Source: Sandaracinaceae bacterium
GTDB lineage: Bacteria > Myxococcota_A > Polyangia > Polyangiales > Sandaracinaceae
DNA length: 64,000 bases
Assembly (NCBI GenBank): GCA_019637095.1
Contig: JAHBWG010000005.1
Location: forward strand, 1-64,000
Reading direction: 5' to 3'
Made by a program: the position numbers and the translations under genes. Below are positions 41,149 to 50,045 of the stretch, one piece after another. The notes under the pieces are model-generated. The model ran no database searches. It had not been told where the DNA came from and was given only the letters and a program-made list of their open reading frames with translations. Every line of letters begins with the position of its first letter. Positions within the stretch are counted from its first letter, which is position 1.

Positions 41149-44100
41149 TGGACGAACCCTCGCTCGGTGAGGAGCCGCTCGACGGAGCCGCGCAGGTGCT
41201 CGGCGACGCGGAACACGTCCCCGGTGCGGAAGAGCACGGCGGCGTGCTCGAGCGCGACCAAGCGGGCGCGCGCGGCGGTCGCGTCGGTCCGGAACAGGGA
41301 CGCGAGGACCTCGGGGCTCATCCATCCCTGCCGCGCGACCTGATAGAGCAGCAGCACGTCGTCGTCGCCGAGCCGGCGCAGGGCGCCGATCGCGGGCGGC
41401 GGCACCGGGCCCAAGTGGACGAAGTCGCCCGCCTCGTCGACCTCGTCGACCGCGGCGAGCCAGAGCCGCAGCGCGTCGCGCAACAGGCCGCCGCTCGACG
41501 CGTGCAGCGCGCGGAAGAACGCCTGCCGCGGCCGCGAGAGCGGCGAGGTGAGCGAGAGCGCCGCCTCCTCGAGCCGCGAGCGCGGCTCGATCCCGTGGCT
41601 GAACACGAGCCCGTAGCCGCTCACGGTGTGGCGCGCGAGCACCGCGGCCTCGAGCGCCTCCTCGTCGAGGGGCCCGAGCTCGACCACCTCGGGGAACGCG
41701 TCGCCGAGCGGCGCGCACGCGCGGCACTGCCTCCAGACCAGGCGGTCGGCCCGCACGAGGAAGGCGTTCCTGCCGCGATCCTCGATCACGCGCGCCACGA
41801 AGCGACGCAGCGGCGCCATGCCCCCGGGGCACAGCGAGACGAGCCACTGGATGCCGCTGACCAGCACGAGCTGGCCCTCGGCGCCCGCTTCGAAGAGCGC
41901 GTCGACCTCGTCGATCGTGGCGGGCGCCTTCAGCTTCAGCTCGCGCACCTTCGACCAGCGCTTGGCGCGGATGGCCGCGTTCACGAACGCGCTCTTGCCC
42001 ACCCCGTCGGGGCCGACGATCGCGACGGTGCGCAGCGGCGCCGCGCCCTCGCCCTCGAGCAGCGCCATCGCGCGGCCGAGCGCCTCGTCGCGGCCGGTCA
42101 GGATGTCGCCCGCCTCGAGCGCCTGCGCCGAGAAGAGCCGGTGGTAGACCCTCGGGATGCGCGCGCGCGGCCCCGGCGCGGCGAACGAGGACGCCGCGCC
42201 GATCTCCGCGGGCTCGAGCGCGGGCAGGCCGACGAGCGCGCGCGCCCGCTCGAGGCGGGCCTCGCCGATCGCGTCCGCGAGCGCCGCCCGCGTGATCGCG
42301 ATCGAGCGCCCGATCGACTCGCGCAGGTCCCTCACGAGCCGCGAGAGGCGCTGCCCGCGCACGTCGCGGACCATCCGCGCGCGCACGCGGCCCATCTCGC
42401 CCGCGATCAGCGCGCCGCGCAGCTCCTCGAGGCTCGAGAGCACCGCGTCGCGCATCGCGTCGTGCGCGAGCTCTCCGAGCGGCGCCGTGTCGTTCGCGTG
42501 CCCCTCGAGCAGGAGGCGATGGCGTTCGAGCGCGCCCGCGATGAGGTCGCGCACGAGCGCGCGCGTCTCGGGCGGCACGTCTCCCTCGTGGACGGCGAGC
42601 TCGTTGAGCGCGAGCTCGAGGTTGAAGGCGGTGCGCCGCTCGAGCTCCGAGAGCGCGCTCGAGACCGGCTCGACCCGCTGCGCGATCTCGCGGGCCGCCG
42701 CGAAGAGGCGCGGTCCGACCGAGGCGTCGATGCGCGCGAGCACCCACTCGCGGAACGGGATCTCCACCACGCCGCCGGGCGGCGGGAGCCGGTGCTCGCC
42801 GCGCACCAGCGGCCCCGCCGGGATCGTGTAGCGGTCGGTGAGGCCGGCGGCGGCGCGTACGAGCGCGTCGAGGACGGGCGCGACCGGGGCGTCGGCGGCG
42901 AGCTGATCGCGCAAGAGGCTCGACAGACGCGCCGCCTCGGCGCTCACGCGGACGACCGGCTCGCAGATCGCCTTGGTGGCGGCGGCGAGCGCCTCGCCGG
43001 TGCGCTCGGACGCGAGCGCCGCCTCGAAGCGCCCCTCGGCGTCGGCGACCGCCTCGCGCACGCGGCCGACCTGGACGTGCGCGCGGCCTCGCACGTCGCC
43101 GCCGAGCGCGGCCGCGTGCTGCTCGAGGGCGTTCTCGACGCGCGCCTCGAGCGTGAACAGCTCCATCTCGAGGGCGAGCCGGTTGTAGCTCGCGGCGGCG
43201 TCCTCGCGCGCCCCTGCGCCGCCCTCGACGAGCGTGCGCAGCGCCTCGTCGCGCCGCCGGTAGAGCCGCGACGCGGCGCGCCGCCGCATCGGCAGGTCCG
43301 GCGTCGCGACGATCGCGAGGTCCGCGTCGAGGTCGCGGAGGCACGCGCCGAGGGCGGCGCTCGTTCGGTGCGCGAGGTCGTCGCGGATGCGGTCCACCTC
43401 CTGGACCGCGAGCATCAGCTCCGCCTCGACGTCGCTGCGCACCGCCTCGAGCGCCGCCCGATCGATGACCTTCGCGCCGTTCGCGTCGAGCGCGCGCGCG
43501 AGCTCGCCGTAGGCGAGGGCGAGGCCCTCGAAGATGCTCCGCGTGCGCGTCGCGAGGTGCGTCTCCGCCTGCGCGTAGAGCGCGGCGACGGGCTCGAGCC
43601 GCCCCGGCAGCCGCCCCCAGAGGTGGAAGCGCGCCAGCGCGCGCAGCTCGACGCGCCGCGGGGGGAGGCTCCCGCCGAAGAGGGTCTCGACGCTGCGGCG
43701 CGCGCGCAGCGCCGTGCGCGCGAGCGCGCGCGGGAAGGTGTCGTCCGGGCGCGGCACGAAGGTCTCGTCCTCGTACGGCGCGTCGACGCGCTCGGGCAGC
43801 TCGTCGGCCAGCTCGTCGACGGCGCCGACGATCGGCTCCGGGTCCCAGCCCGGCGTGGCGCGCACGCGCGCGCCGCGCGCGAGGATCACCGCGCGCCAGC
43901 GCTCCGCGAGGGCGGCCTGCTCGAGGCGGATGGCCTCCGCGGCGTCGAGCTCGGTGCTCGGGTCGGTGGCCTGCACCGTGACGCGCCGGTGCAGGCGCAG
44001 GAACTCGCGCCGCAGCTCGCGCACGTACGCGAGGGCCCCCTCGTGGAAGCGCGCGAGCGGCTCGTCCGCGACGTCGCGGGCGACCTGCCCGAGGTCGTGC

Positions 44101-45659
44101 GCGAGCTCGCGCGCGCGCCGCGTCAGCTCGACCGAGGCGAGGCGCGGCGGCGCGCCCCACGCGTCGCGCGCGACGTCGGGGACGGGCCACGGCTCGATCG
44201 CGCGCGGCTCCGGGCGCACGCTCGCGCGCGCCTCGGCCTCCGCCGCCACCGCACCGGTCGCCACCGCCTCGCCGGCGCGCGTCGCCTCCGTCTCGCGCGC
44301 TCGCGTGAGCCCGAGCTTGAGGAGCACCGGGCCGACCAGCTCGTTGAGCGCGATGCCGGCGATCACGAGCGTGGAGAGCTGCCGGCCGAGCTCGCCCAGG
44401 CCCATGCGCTCGCTCGCGAGGTGGTCGGCGAGCGTGATCGCGACGCCCGCCTGCGCGACGAAGCCGAGCCAGCCGTGCCGCTTCATCGCCTCGCTCGCGC
44501 CGCCGAGCGCGCCGCCGACGCGCGTACCGACGTAGATCCCGCCCGCGCGGAGCGCGACGAACGCGACCGCGAACGGCGCGAGGCGCGCGAGGTCGCCGAG
44601 CTCGAGGTGCGCGCCCGCGAGGGTGAAGAAGACGACGTAGACGGGCAGCGAGAGCCGCTCGACGGTCGCGAGCACCGCGTCGCCCTCGCGCGAGAAGTTC
44701 GCAGTCACGAACCCGGCGGTGATGAAGAGCAGGACGACGTCGACGTGGAGCTGGCCGGCGACGTAGGTGGTCGTGTAGACGGCGCCGACGAGGAACAGCC
44801 ACTCCTCCTGCTTCACGTAGCGGAAGTAGAGGGCCATCGAGCCGCCGGCGATCGCGCCCAGGACGACGCCGCCGCCGACGTGCCCGAGGAGGTAGAGGGC
44901 GAGGTTCTCGTCCGCGCCGGAGGCGCCGAGGGCCTGGCTCGAGAGCGTCCCGAACCCGCTGAAGAGCACGACGACCACGATGTCGATCAGGACGACCGTC
45001 GCGAGCACGGTCGAGGTGACGGGCCCGCGCGCGCGCAGCCCGTTGATCACCGCGATCGTGGCCGCGGGGCTCGTCGCGATCGCGAGCGTGCCGACGAGCG
45101 CGCCGAGCGCGAGCAGCGTCGGGACCTCGAGGCCGCCGAGCGCCGGGAACGCGATCGCGGGGATCGCGCCGCCGATCGCGAAGACGAACGCGATCCCGGT
45201 GGCGAGCAGCACGACGACCTGCCCGCCGAGCACGCCGAGGATCGCGCCGACGCCGCGTCGCAGCGCGTCGAGCTTGAGCTCCGCGCCCGCGGTGAGCGCG
45301 ATCAGCGCGATCGCGAGGGTCTTCAGCGGCGCGAGCTGCGACTGCACGCTCGGCGAGAGCAGTCCGTCGACGAACGGCTCGACGCGGAGCGCGGCGGGCA
45401 GGAGCGACGCGACCGACGGACCGAGCAAGAGCCCCGCGATCAGGTAGCCGGTGATGTGCGGCAGGCCGATCCTCGAGACGAGCTGGCCGAAGGTGTAGCT
45501 CGCGAGCACCACGAACCCGAGGGCGAGCATCGCCGTCGGGTCGACGCCCTCGGTGCGCGACTCGAAGCGGTAGAGCAGCACCACGCCCGCGACGAGCAGG
45601 GCGACGATGACCGCCTTGGCGATGCCGCCTCCGCGCGGCGCTTGGCTCGGTCCGCTCAT
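41145..45659 (-). CDS. CPA2-type cation/proton antiporter fused to a P-loop ATPase
   Basis: The product has 1504 residues, far larger than KefB/KefC (about 600). Residues about 15-420 are the polytopic exchanger domain, with GQLVSRIGLPHITGYLIAGLLLGP and the conserved FITAGFVTANFS, as in Kef-type and glutathione-regulated systems. Residues about 430-1150 are soluble, long helical and highly charged. Near residue 1215 a Walker A motif (GPDGVGKSAF) starts an ATPase domain that runs to the C-terminus; its Walker B is degenerate (LVLVSGIQWL). No TrkA-N domain is attached. It is coupled to TrkH upstream and MscS downstream by 4-nt overlaps. Probably an ATP-gated K+ or Na+/H+ exchanger; the gating idea is inference. 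Confidence 0.8.
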   Translation of the reverse strand: MSGPSQAPRGGGIAKAVIVALLVAGVVLLYRFESRTEGVDPTAMLALGFVVLASYTFGQLVSRIGLPHITGYLIAGLLLGPSVASLLPAALRVEPFVDGLLSPSVQSQLAPLKTLAIALIALTAGAELKLDALRRGVGAILGVLGGQVVVLLATGIAFVFAIGGAIPAIAFPALGGLEVPTLLALGALVGTLAIATSPAATIAVINGLRARGPVTSTVLATVVLIDIVVVVLFSGFGTLSSQALGASGADENLALYLLGHVGGGVVLGAIAGGSMALYFRYVKQEEWLFLVGAVYTTTYVAGQLHVDVVLLFITAGFVTANFSREGDAVLATVERLSLPVYVVFFTLAGAHLELGDLARLAPFAVAFVALRAGGIYVGTRVGGALGGASEAMKRHGWLGFVAQAGVAITLADHLASERMGLGELGRQLSTLVIAGIALNELVGPVLLKLGLTRARETEATRAGEAVATGAVAAEAEARASVRPEPRAIEPWPVPDVARDAWGAPPRLASVELTRRARELAHDLGQVARDVADEPLARFHEGALAYVRELRREFLRLHRRVTVQATDPSTELDAAEAIRLEQAALAERWRAVILARGARVRATPGWDPEPIVGAVDELADELPERVDAPYEDETFVPRPDDTFPRALARTALRARRSVETLFGGSLPPRRVELRALARFHLWGRLPGRLEPVAALYAQAETHLATRTRSIFEGLALAYGELARALDANGAKVIDRAALEAVRSDVEAELMLAVQEVDRIRDDLAHRTSAALGACLRDLDADLAIVATPDLPMRRRAASRLYRRRDEALRTLVEGGAGAREDAAASYNRLALEMELFTLEARVENALEQHAAALGGDVRGRAHVQVGRVREAVADAEGRFEAALASERTGEALAAATKAICEPVVRVSAEAARLSSLLRDQLAADAPVAPVLDALVRAAAGLTDRYTIPAGPLVRGEHRLPPPGGVVEIPFREWVLARIDASVGPRLFAAAREIAQRVEPVSSALSELERRTAFNLELALNELAVHEGDVPPETRALVRDLIAGALERHRLLLEGHANDTAPLGELAHDAMRDAVLSSLEELRGALIAGEMGRVRARMVRDVRGQRLSRLVRDLRESIGRSIAITRAALADAIGEARLERARALVGLPALEPAEIGAASSFAAPGPRARIPRVYHRLFSAQALEAGDILTGRDEALGRAMALLEGEGAAPLRTVAIVGPDGVGKSAFVNAAIRAKRWSKVRELKLKAPATIDEVDALFEAGAEGQLVLVSGIQWLVSLCPGGMAPLRRFVARVIEDRGRNAFLVRADRLVWRQCRACAPLGDAFPEVVELGPLDEEALEAAVLARHTVSGYGLVFSHGIEPRSRLEEAALSLTSPLSRPRQAFFRALHASSGGLLRDALRLWLAAVDEVDEAGDFVHLGPVPPPAIGALRRLGDDDVLLLYQVARQGWMSPEVLASLFRTDATAARARLVALEHAAVLFRTGDVFRVAEHLRGSVERLLTERGFVQ

Positions 45660-47227
45660 CGTCTCCAGAAGTCCGGCACCAGGAGGGCGAGCAGCGTGAA
45701 GAACTCGAGCCGCCCGAGCAGCATCGCGAAGACGAAGAAGAGCTTGGCGGCCGGCGAGTAGGCGACGAAGTTGTCGGCGCTCGCGTACCACGGCGCGGGG
45801 CCCATGTTCGAGAGGCAGCTCAGCGTCGCGCCGAACGCGGTGCCGATCGTCACGCCGTCCGTCGCCGTCACGAACAGGACGCCCAGGCCGAGACAGCCGA
45901 GGTAGACCCCGACGAACACGGCGACGTCGCGCAGGATCTCGGGCGCGACGGCGGCGCGGCCCATGCGGATCACGTGGACGACCGCGGGCCGGAACGCGGC
46001 GCGCAGCTCCGCCCAGCTCATCTTCGCCATGAGCACGACGCGCTCGACCTTGATGCCGCCCGCGGTCGAGCCGGAGCACCCGCCGACGAACATCATCACC
46101 ACGACGAGGAGCAGCGTCGGCTCCGAGTAGGCCATGTAGTCGTCGGTGCCGTAGCCGGTCGAGCTCATCGTCGTGCCGACCATGAAGTACGCGTAGCGGA
46201 ACGACTCGATCACGTCGCCGCCGTGGCGCTCGAGGTTGCTCGCGGTGAGCGCGGCGACGAAGAGCGCGCACATCGCGACGAACGCGCGCAGCTCCGTGTT
46301 GCCGACCAGCGCGCGGAGCGAGCGGCGGCGCAGGAGCGCGTAGTAGAGCGCGTAGTTCACGCTGCCGACGTACATGAACGTCGCGATCACCAGCTCGATC
46401 GCGAAGCTGTCGAAGCCTGCGATGCTGTTGTCGGACGTCGAGAAGCCGCCCGTGCTCAGCGTGGTCAGCGCGTGACAGACCGCGTCGAACGGGCTCATCC
46501 CGAGCAGGACGAGGAGCCCCGCCAAGGCCGCGGTGAACGCGCCGTAGATCTTCCAGAGCGTGAACGAGGTCTCGGCGATGCGCGGCTTGAGGCCCTCCGC
46601 GCTCGTCCCGGGGACCTCGCCCTTGAACATGTGCTTGGCGCCGGCGCCGACGGTCGGGAAGATCGCGACGAAGAGCACGACGATCCCCATCCCGCCGAGC
46701 CACTGGATGAGCGAGCGCCAGAGGAGCACCGGCATCGAGAGGCCCCCGGGCCGCCCGAGCGTGCCCTTGACGAGCTCTCCGTCGATGTCGCCGATCACCG
46801 TCGCGCCCGTCGTCGTCATCCCGCTGACCGACTCGAAGAGCGCGTCGATCGGGCCGAGCACGCCGCTCACGAGGAACGGGATCGCGCCCCCCGCGCCCGC
46901 GATCAGCCAGATCAGCGCGACGGTGAGGAGCGCCTCGCGCCGCCCGAGCGACTCGCTCGCGTGGCGCCGGCCGTAGAGGTACAGCATCGCGCCGATCGCG
47001 CCGGTCAGCGCGGCGCCCGCGGCGAGCCCGACCAGATCGCTCGGGCCCGCACGTTCGGGCGCGCCCGTCCCGTACGCGAACGCCGCGCCGACGGCGGCGC
47101 ACGCCGCCTGCGCGAGCCCGACGCCGACGAGCACCGCGCCCGTCGGCCGCAGCGTGCCGCGGAAGTCGCGCCAGCGGCTCCGCGCGAGCGGCGGCCGGCG
47201 CGGCGCACGCGCCGATGGCCTGGTCAC
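45656..47227 (-). CDS. trkH: TrkH-type potassium uptake channel subunit
   Basis: The product has 523 residues with GTG 47227 overlapping the TrkA stop (GTGA). The four pore repeats are visible: SGMTTTGATVIG, TLSTGGFSTSDNS, TTMSSTGYGTDDY and CLSNMGPAPW, each with the filter Gly. The third repeat carries the classic STGYGT. Ten or so membrane segments surround them. It forms the K+-permeating part of the Trk/Ktr system, gated by the NAD/nucleotide-binding TrkA encoded just upstream. Its stop overlaps the antiporter start (ATGA). Confidence 0.95.
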   Translation of the reverse strand: MTRPSARAPRRPPLARSRWRDFRGTLRPTGAVLVGVGLAQAACAAVGAAFAYGTGAPERAGPSDLVGLAAGAALTGAIGAMLYLYGRRHASESLGRREALLTVALIWLIAGAGGAIPFLVSGVLGPIDALFESVSGMTTTGATVIGDIDGELVKGTLGRPGGLSMPVLLWRSLIQWLGGMGIVVLFVAIFPTVGAGAKHMFKGEVPGTSAEGLKPRIAETSFTLWKIYGAFTAALAGLLVLLGMSPFDAVCHALTTLSTGGFSTSDNSIAGFDSFAIELVIATFMYVGSVNYALYYALLRRRSLRALVGNTELRAFVAMCALFVAALTASNLERHGGDVIESFRYAYFMVGTTMSSTGYGTDDYMAYSEPTLLLVVVMMFVGGCSGSTAGGIKVERVVLMAKMSWAELRAAFRPAVVHVIRMGRAAVAPEILRDVAVFVGVYLGCLGLGVLFVTATDGVTIGTAFGATLSCLSNMGPAPWYASADNFVAYSPAAKLFFVFAMLLGRLEFFTLLALLVPDFWRR

Positions 47228-48567
47228 TCGCCCCTCGCGCGGAACAGCCGCTCGACGATCGGGCGCGCCGACTCGGTCAGGAGCAGGATCACCGTGTCGC
47301 CCGCGTGCACGATGTCGTCGCCGCGCGGGATGATCACCTCGTCGCCGTGCACGATGCCGCCGAGCAGCGCGCCGCGCGGCAGGCCCATGCGCCGGAGCGG
47401 CACGCCGACGACGCGCGCGCCGCGCGGCACCTGGAGCTCCGCGACCTCCGCCTGCCCGCCCTCGAGCGAGGTCAGGCTCTGCACCCCGCCGCCGCGGCAG
47501 TACCGCAGGATCTGATCGGCCGCGACGGCGCGCGGCGTGATCACGATGTCGACGCCGAGCTGCTGGTAGATCGGCATGTAGTCGCCGCGCTGCACGAGCA
47601 CGGCCGTGCGCGTCGCGCCCGCCCGCTGCGCGAGCAGGGCGGCCATGAGGTTGACGTCGTCCTCCGAGGTCACCGCGCACACCAGGTCGAAGGTGCCGAT
47701 CTCCTCCTCCTCGAGGAGCCGTCGGTCGGTGCCGTCGCCGTGGACGATGGTGGCCTGCGGGATGTCCACGCTGAGCGGCTCCGCGACGGAGCGGTCCTGC
47801 TCGATGACGAGCACCTCCGTGCCGTCGCTGACGAGCGCGCGCGCGAGCGCGGAGCCGACGACGCCCCCGCCCACGATCGCGACCCGGCGCGCCTCGCGCG
47901 CCGCGGTGAAGTACTCCTCGGCCGCGAGGATCGCGTCCGAGCGTCCGAGCAGGTAGATGCGGTCGCCCGCCAACAGCACGTCGGCGCCGCCGGGGACGAT
48001 GAGCGTTCCGTCGCGCACGAGGGCGGCGACGAGCGTGTCGCGCGGCAGGCTCAGCTTCATGAGCGGCTTGCCGAGGTGCCGCGCGCGCTCGGTGAGCTGG
48101 ATCTGGACCAGATCGATCCGATCCTGCGCGAGGTCGATCACGTCGACCGCGCCATGCGAGCGCGCGATGCGCGCGAGCTCGTGCGCGACGAGGACGCGCG
48201 GGTTGATCACGACGTCGACGCCGAGCAGCCCGTAGCGGACGCCCTCCGCGTGCGCGGTCCACGCGTTACCCTGCGCGCGCGCGATCACGCGCCCCGCGCC
48301 GAGCTGCTTGGCGGCGAGCGCGGCGATGAGGTTCACCTCGTCGTGGTCGGTGACCGCGACGACCATGTCCGCGCGCGCGACGCCCGCGCTCGTCAGGACG
48401 TCGTGGCTCGCGCCGTAGCCGGTGAGCGTCATGACGTCGTGGTGCTCCTCGACGAGCGCGATGGCCTCCGGGCTCGCGTCCACCGCGACCAGATCGTGCC
48501 CCTCGTGCTCCATCACCCGCAGGAGGTGGCGCCCCACCTCGCCCATCCCGACGATCACGATGTACAT
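47224..48567 (-). CDS. trkA: TrkA regulatory subunit of the Trk potassium system
   Basis: The product has 447 residues, the usual length. It is a tandem of two RCK halves: Rossmann motif GMGEVGRHLLRVM (7-19) with acidic VDAS, then a TrkA_C domain, and a second Rossmann motif GGGVVGSALARAL (about 232-244) with VIEQDR, then a second TrkA_C (VHGDEVIIPRGDDIVHAGD). It binds NAD(H)/ATP and gates TrkH from the cytoplasm. ATG 48567 has a strong AAAAGGAG site, and the TGATG overlap ties it to the upstream antiporter gene. Confidence 0.95.
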   Translation of the reverse strand: MYIVIVGMGEVGRHLLRVMEHEGHDLVAVDASPEAIALVEEHHDVMTLTGYGASHDVLTSAGVARADMVVAVTDHDEVNLIAALAAKQLGAGRVIARAQGNAWTAHAEGVRYGLLGVDVVINPRVLVAHELARIARSHGAVDVIDLAQDRIDLVQIQLTERARHLGKPLMKLSLPRDTLVAALVRDGTLIVPGGADVLLAGDRIYLLGRSDAILAAEEYFTAAREARRVAIVGGGVVGSALARALVSDGTEVLVIEQDRSVAEPLSVDIPQATIVHGDGTDRRLLEEEEIGTFDLVCAVTSEDDVNLMAALLAQRAGATRTAVLVQRGDYMPIYQQLGVDIVITPRAVAADQILRYCRGGGVQSLTSLEGGQAEVAELQVPRGARVVGVPLRRMGLPRGALLGGIVHGDEVIIPRGDDIVHAGDTVILLLTESARPIVERLFRARGE

Positions 48568-49895
48568 CAGGCCGGCTCCTTTTCGCCGCGCAGGTCTCCG
48601 GTGTCGACGAGCAGCCCGCGCAGCACGCGGGGCGCGACGAGGTCGCAGACGATCACCGAGGCGAGGATCGCGGTGTACGCGAGGTCGATCGCGGGGCCCT
48701 CGTAGACGAGGCGCAGCGAGACGGCCATCGCCACGGAGACCTCCCCGTGCGCGAGCAGCCCGCGGTAGTAGTCGGGCCGCAGCCCGGCGCGCCACGCGGC
48801 GAGCCCGGTGCCGAGCCACTTCCCGGCGATGCGCAGCGCGGTGTACCCGATCGCGAAGAGCGCGACCTCCGCCGCGTCGAGCGCGGGCGGGCGCCAGAGC
48901 GCGCCGGCGAACACGAGCAGGACGAGCGCCATCGGCGCGCGCGTGCGCTTCAGCGTCGCCCGGATCTGCGGCCCCGCCTTGGCGGTGTTCACGAGCACCA
49001 GGCCGAGGGTGAGGTTCACGAACAGCGGCGAGAGCTGCAGGAAGTACGAGGCCCCGCTCGAGAGCACGATGATGCCGACGAGCGCGAGGAGCCGGCCGTT
49101 CTCCGAGTCGTCTTCGCCGAGGAAGGGGCGGAACAGGACGCCGAGCAGCACGCCGAGCAGCACGCTGACGACGGCCCACTCCGTCGCGCTCGGCTGGACG
49201 GCCGCGTTCGCGTCGTAGCTGTGGTGGACCGCGAACAGGAGCCCGAACACCACGATGGCCAGGAGATCGCTCATCACGGCCATCCGCCGGATGCGCTCGG
49301 GGAGCGGGCCCTCGAGGCGGTAGCGCTTCGACAACAGCTCGATCGGACCGGTCGAGCCGGCGGCCGCGGCGCAGCCGAGCCCGCCCGCGGCCATCCACGC
49401 CTCGCGCGCGCCGGTCTCGCCGAACCAGCCCGCGTCGATCGCGGCGTACGCGGCGGCGGTGGTCAGCCCGCCGGCGGCGAGGGCCTGCACGACGACGACG
49501 CGCGCGGGGCCCGCCGTCTCGCCCTCGCGCAGGCGCGCGACGCGCAGCGCCACGCCGCGCAGCAGCCCCACCCAGCCGACGGCGAGCGCGACGATGGGCA
49601 AGACGTCGCGCAGGTCGCTGAACGCGGGCAGCCGGTACGGCATGTGGCCGTGGTCGGCGAGCAGCGCGCCGAGCAGCACGTACTCCACGCCCGCGAGCAC
49701 GAGGAACGCCTTCTGCAGCCGGCCCACGACGAAGTGCGCGAGGAGATACGCGACCGAGACGGCGCCCACGAGCGCGACGACGGTCAGCGTCGAGTCGGCG
49801 CCGGTGCTCCCCCCGTCCGCGCGCGCCGCCGCGGGCCACGCGAGGCTCGTCGCGCCCACGAGGGCAGCCGGCAGGACGGGGTGGAGGGAGCGCAT
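48567..49895 (-). CDS. CPA-family cation/proton antiporter
   Basis: The product has 442 residues. An N-terminal leader that resembles a signal peptide (LVGATSLAWPAAARADGG) is followed by about 12 membrane segments. The first half is less typical, but IELLSKRYRLEGPLPERIRRMAVMSDLLAIVVFG holds the Asp-bearing discontinuous-helix region with the MSDLLA motif, and the end (AHGEVSVAMAVSLRLVYEG) matches helix 11-12 of Na+/H+ exchangers. It is the first gene of the ion-homeostasis operon, overlapping trkA by 1 nt. The transported ion, Na+ or K+, cannot be read. Confidence 0.8.
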   Translation of the reverse strand: MRSLHPVLPAALVGATSLAWPAAARADGGSTGADSTLTVVALVGAVSVAYLLAHFVVGRLQKAFLVLAGVEYVLLGALLADHGHMPYRLPAFSDLRDVLPIVALAVGWVGLLRGVALRVARLREGETAGPARVVVVQALAAGGLTTAAAYAAIDAGWFGETGAREAWMAAGGLGCAAAAGSTGPIELLSKRYRLEGPLPERIRRMAVMSDLLAIVVFGLLFAVHHSYDANAAVQPSATEWAVVSVLLGVLLGVLFRPFLGEDDSENGRLLALVGIIVLSSGASYFLQLSPLFVNLTLGLVLVNTAKAGPQIRATLKRTRAPMALVLLVFAGALWRPPALDAAEVALFAIGYTALRIAGKWLGTGLAAWRAGLRPDYYRGLLAHGEVSVAMAVSLRLVYEGPAIDLAYTAILASVIVCDLVAPRVLRGLLVDTGDLRGEKEPA

Positions 49896-50045
49896 GGTCG
49901 AGCGAGTCGTGCCGCGGCGCGCACCCGCGCGCCACCGGCCCGGCAATTGGAACCTCCCGCGAGCGCTCCCGTCACCTTCCCGGCAGAGACGGAGGCCTCG
50001 GGCGTGTCGACGGTCGGGCGGGGCGGACCTACCCTTGGCGCGATC

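Noticed and set aside
49919-49934. Sigma-54-like box before the ion-transport operon (minus strand TGGCGCGCGGGTGCGC)
   Set aside because: GG and GC are 11 bp apart, not 12, which sigma-54 does not tolerate.
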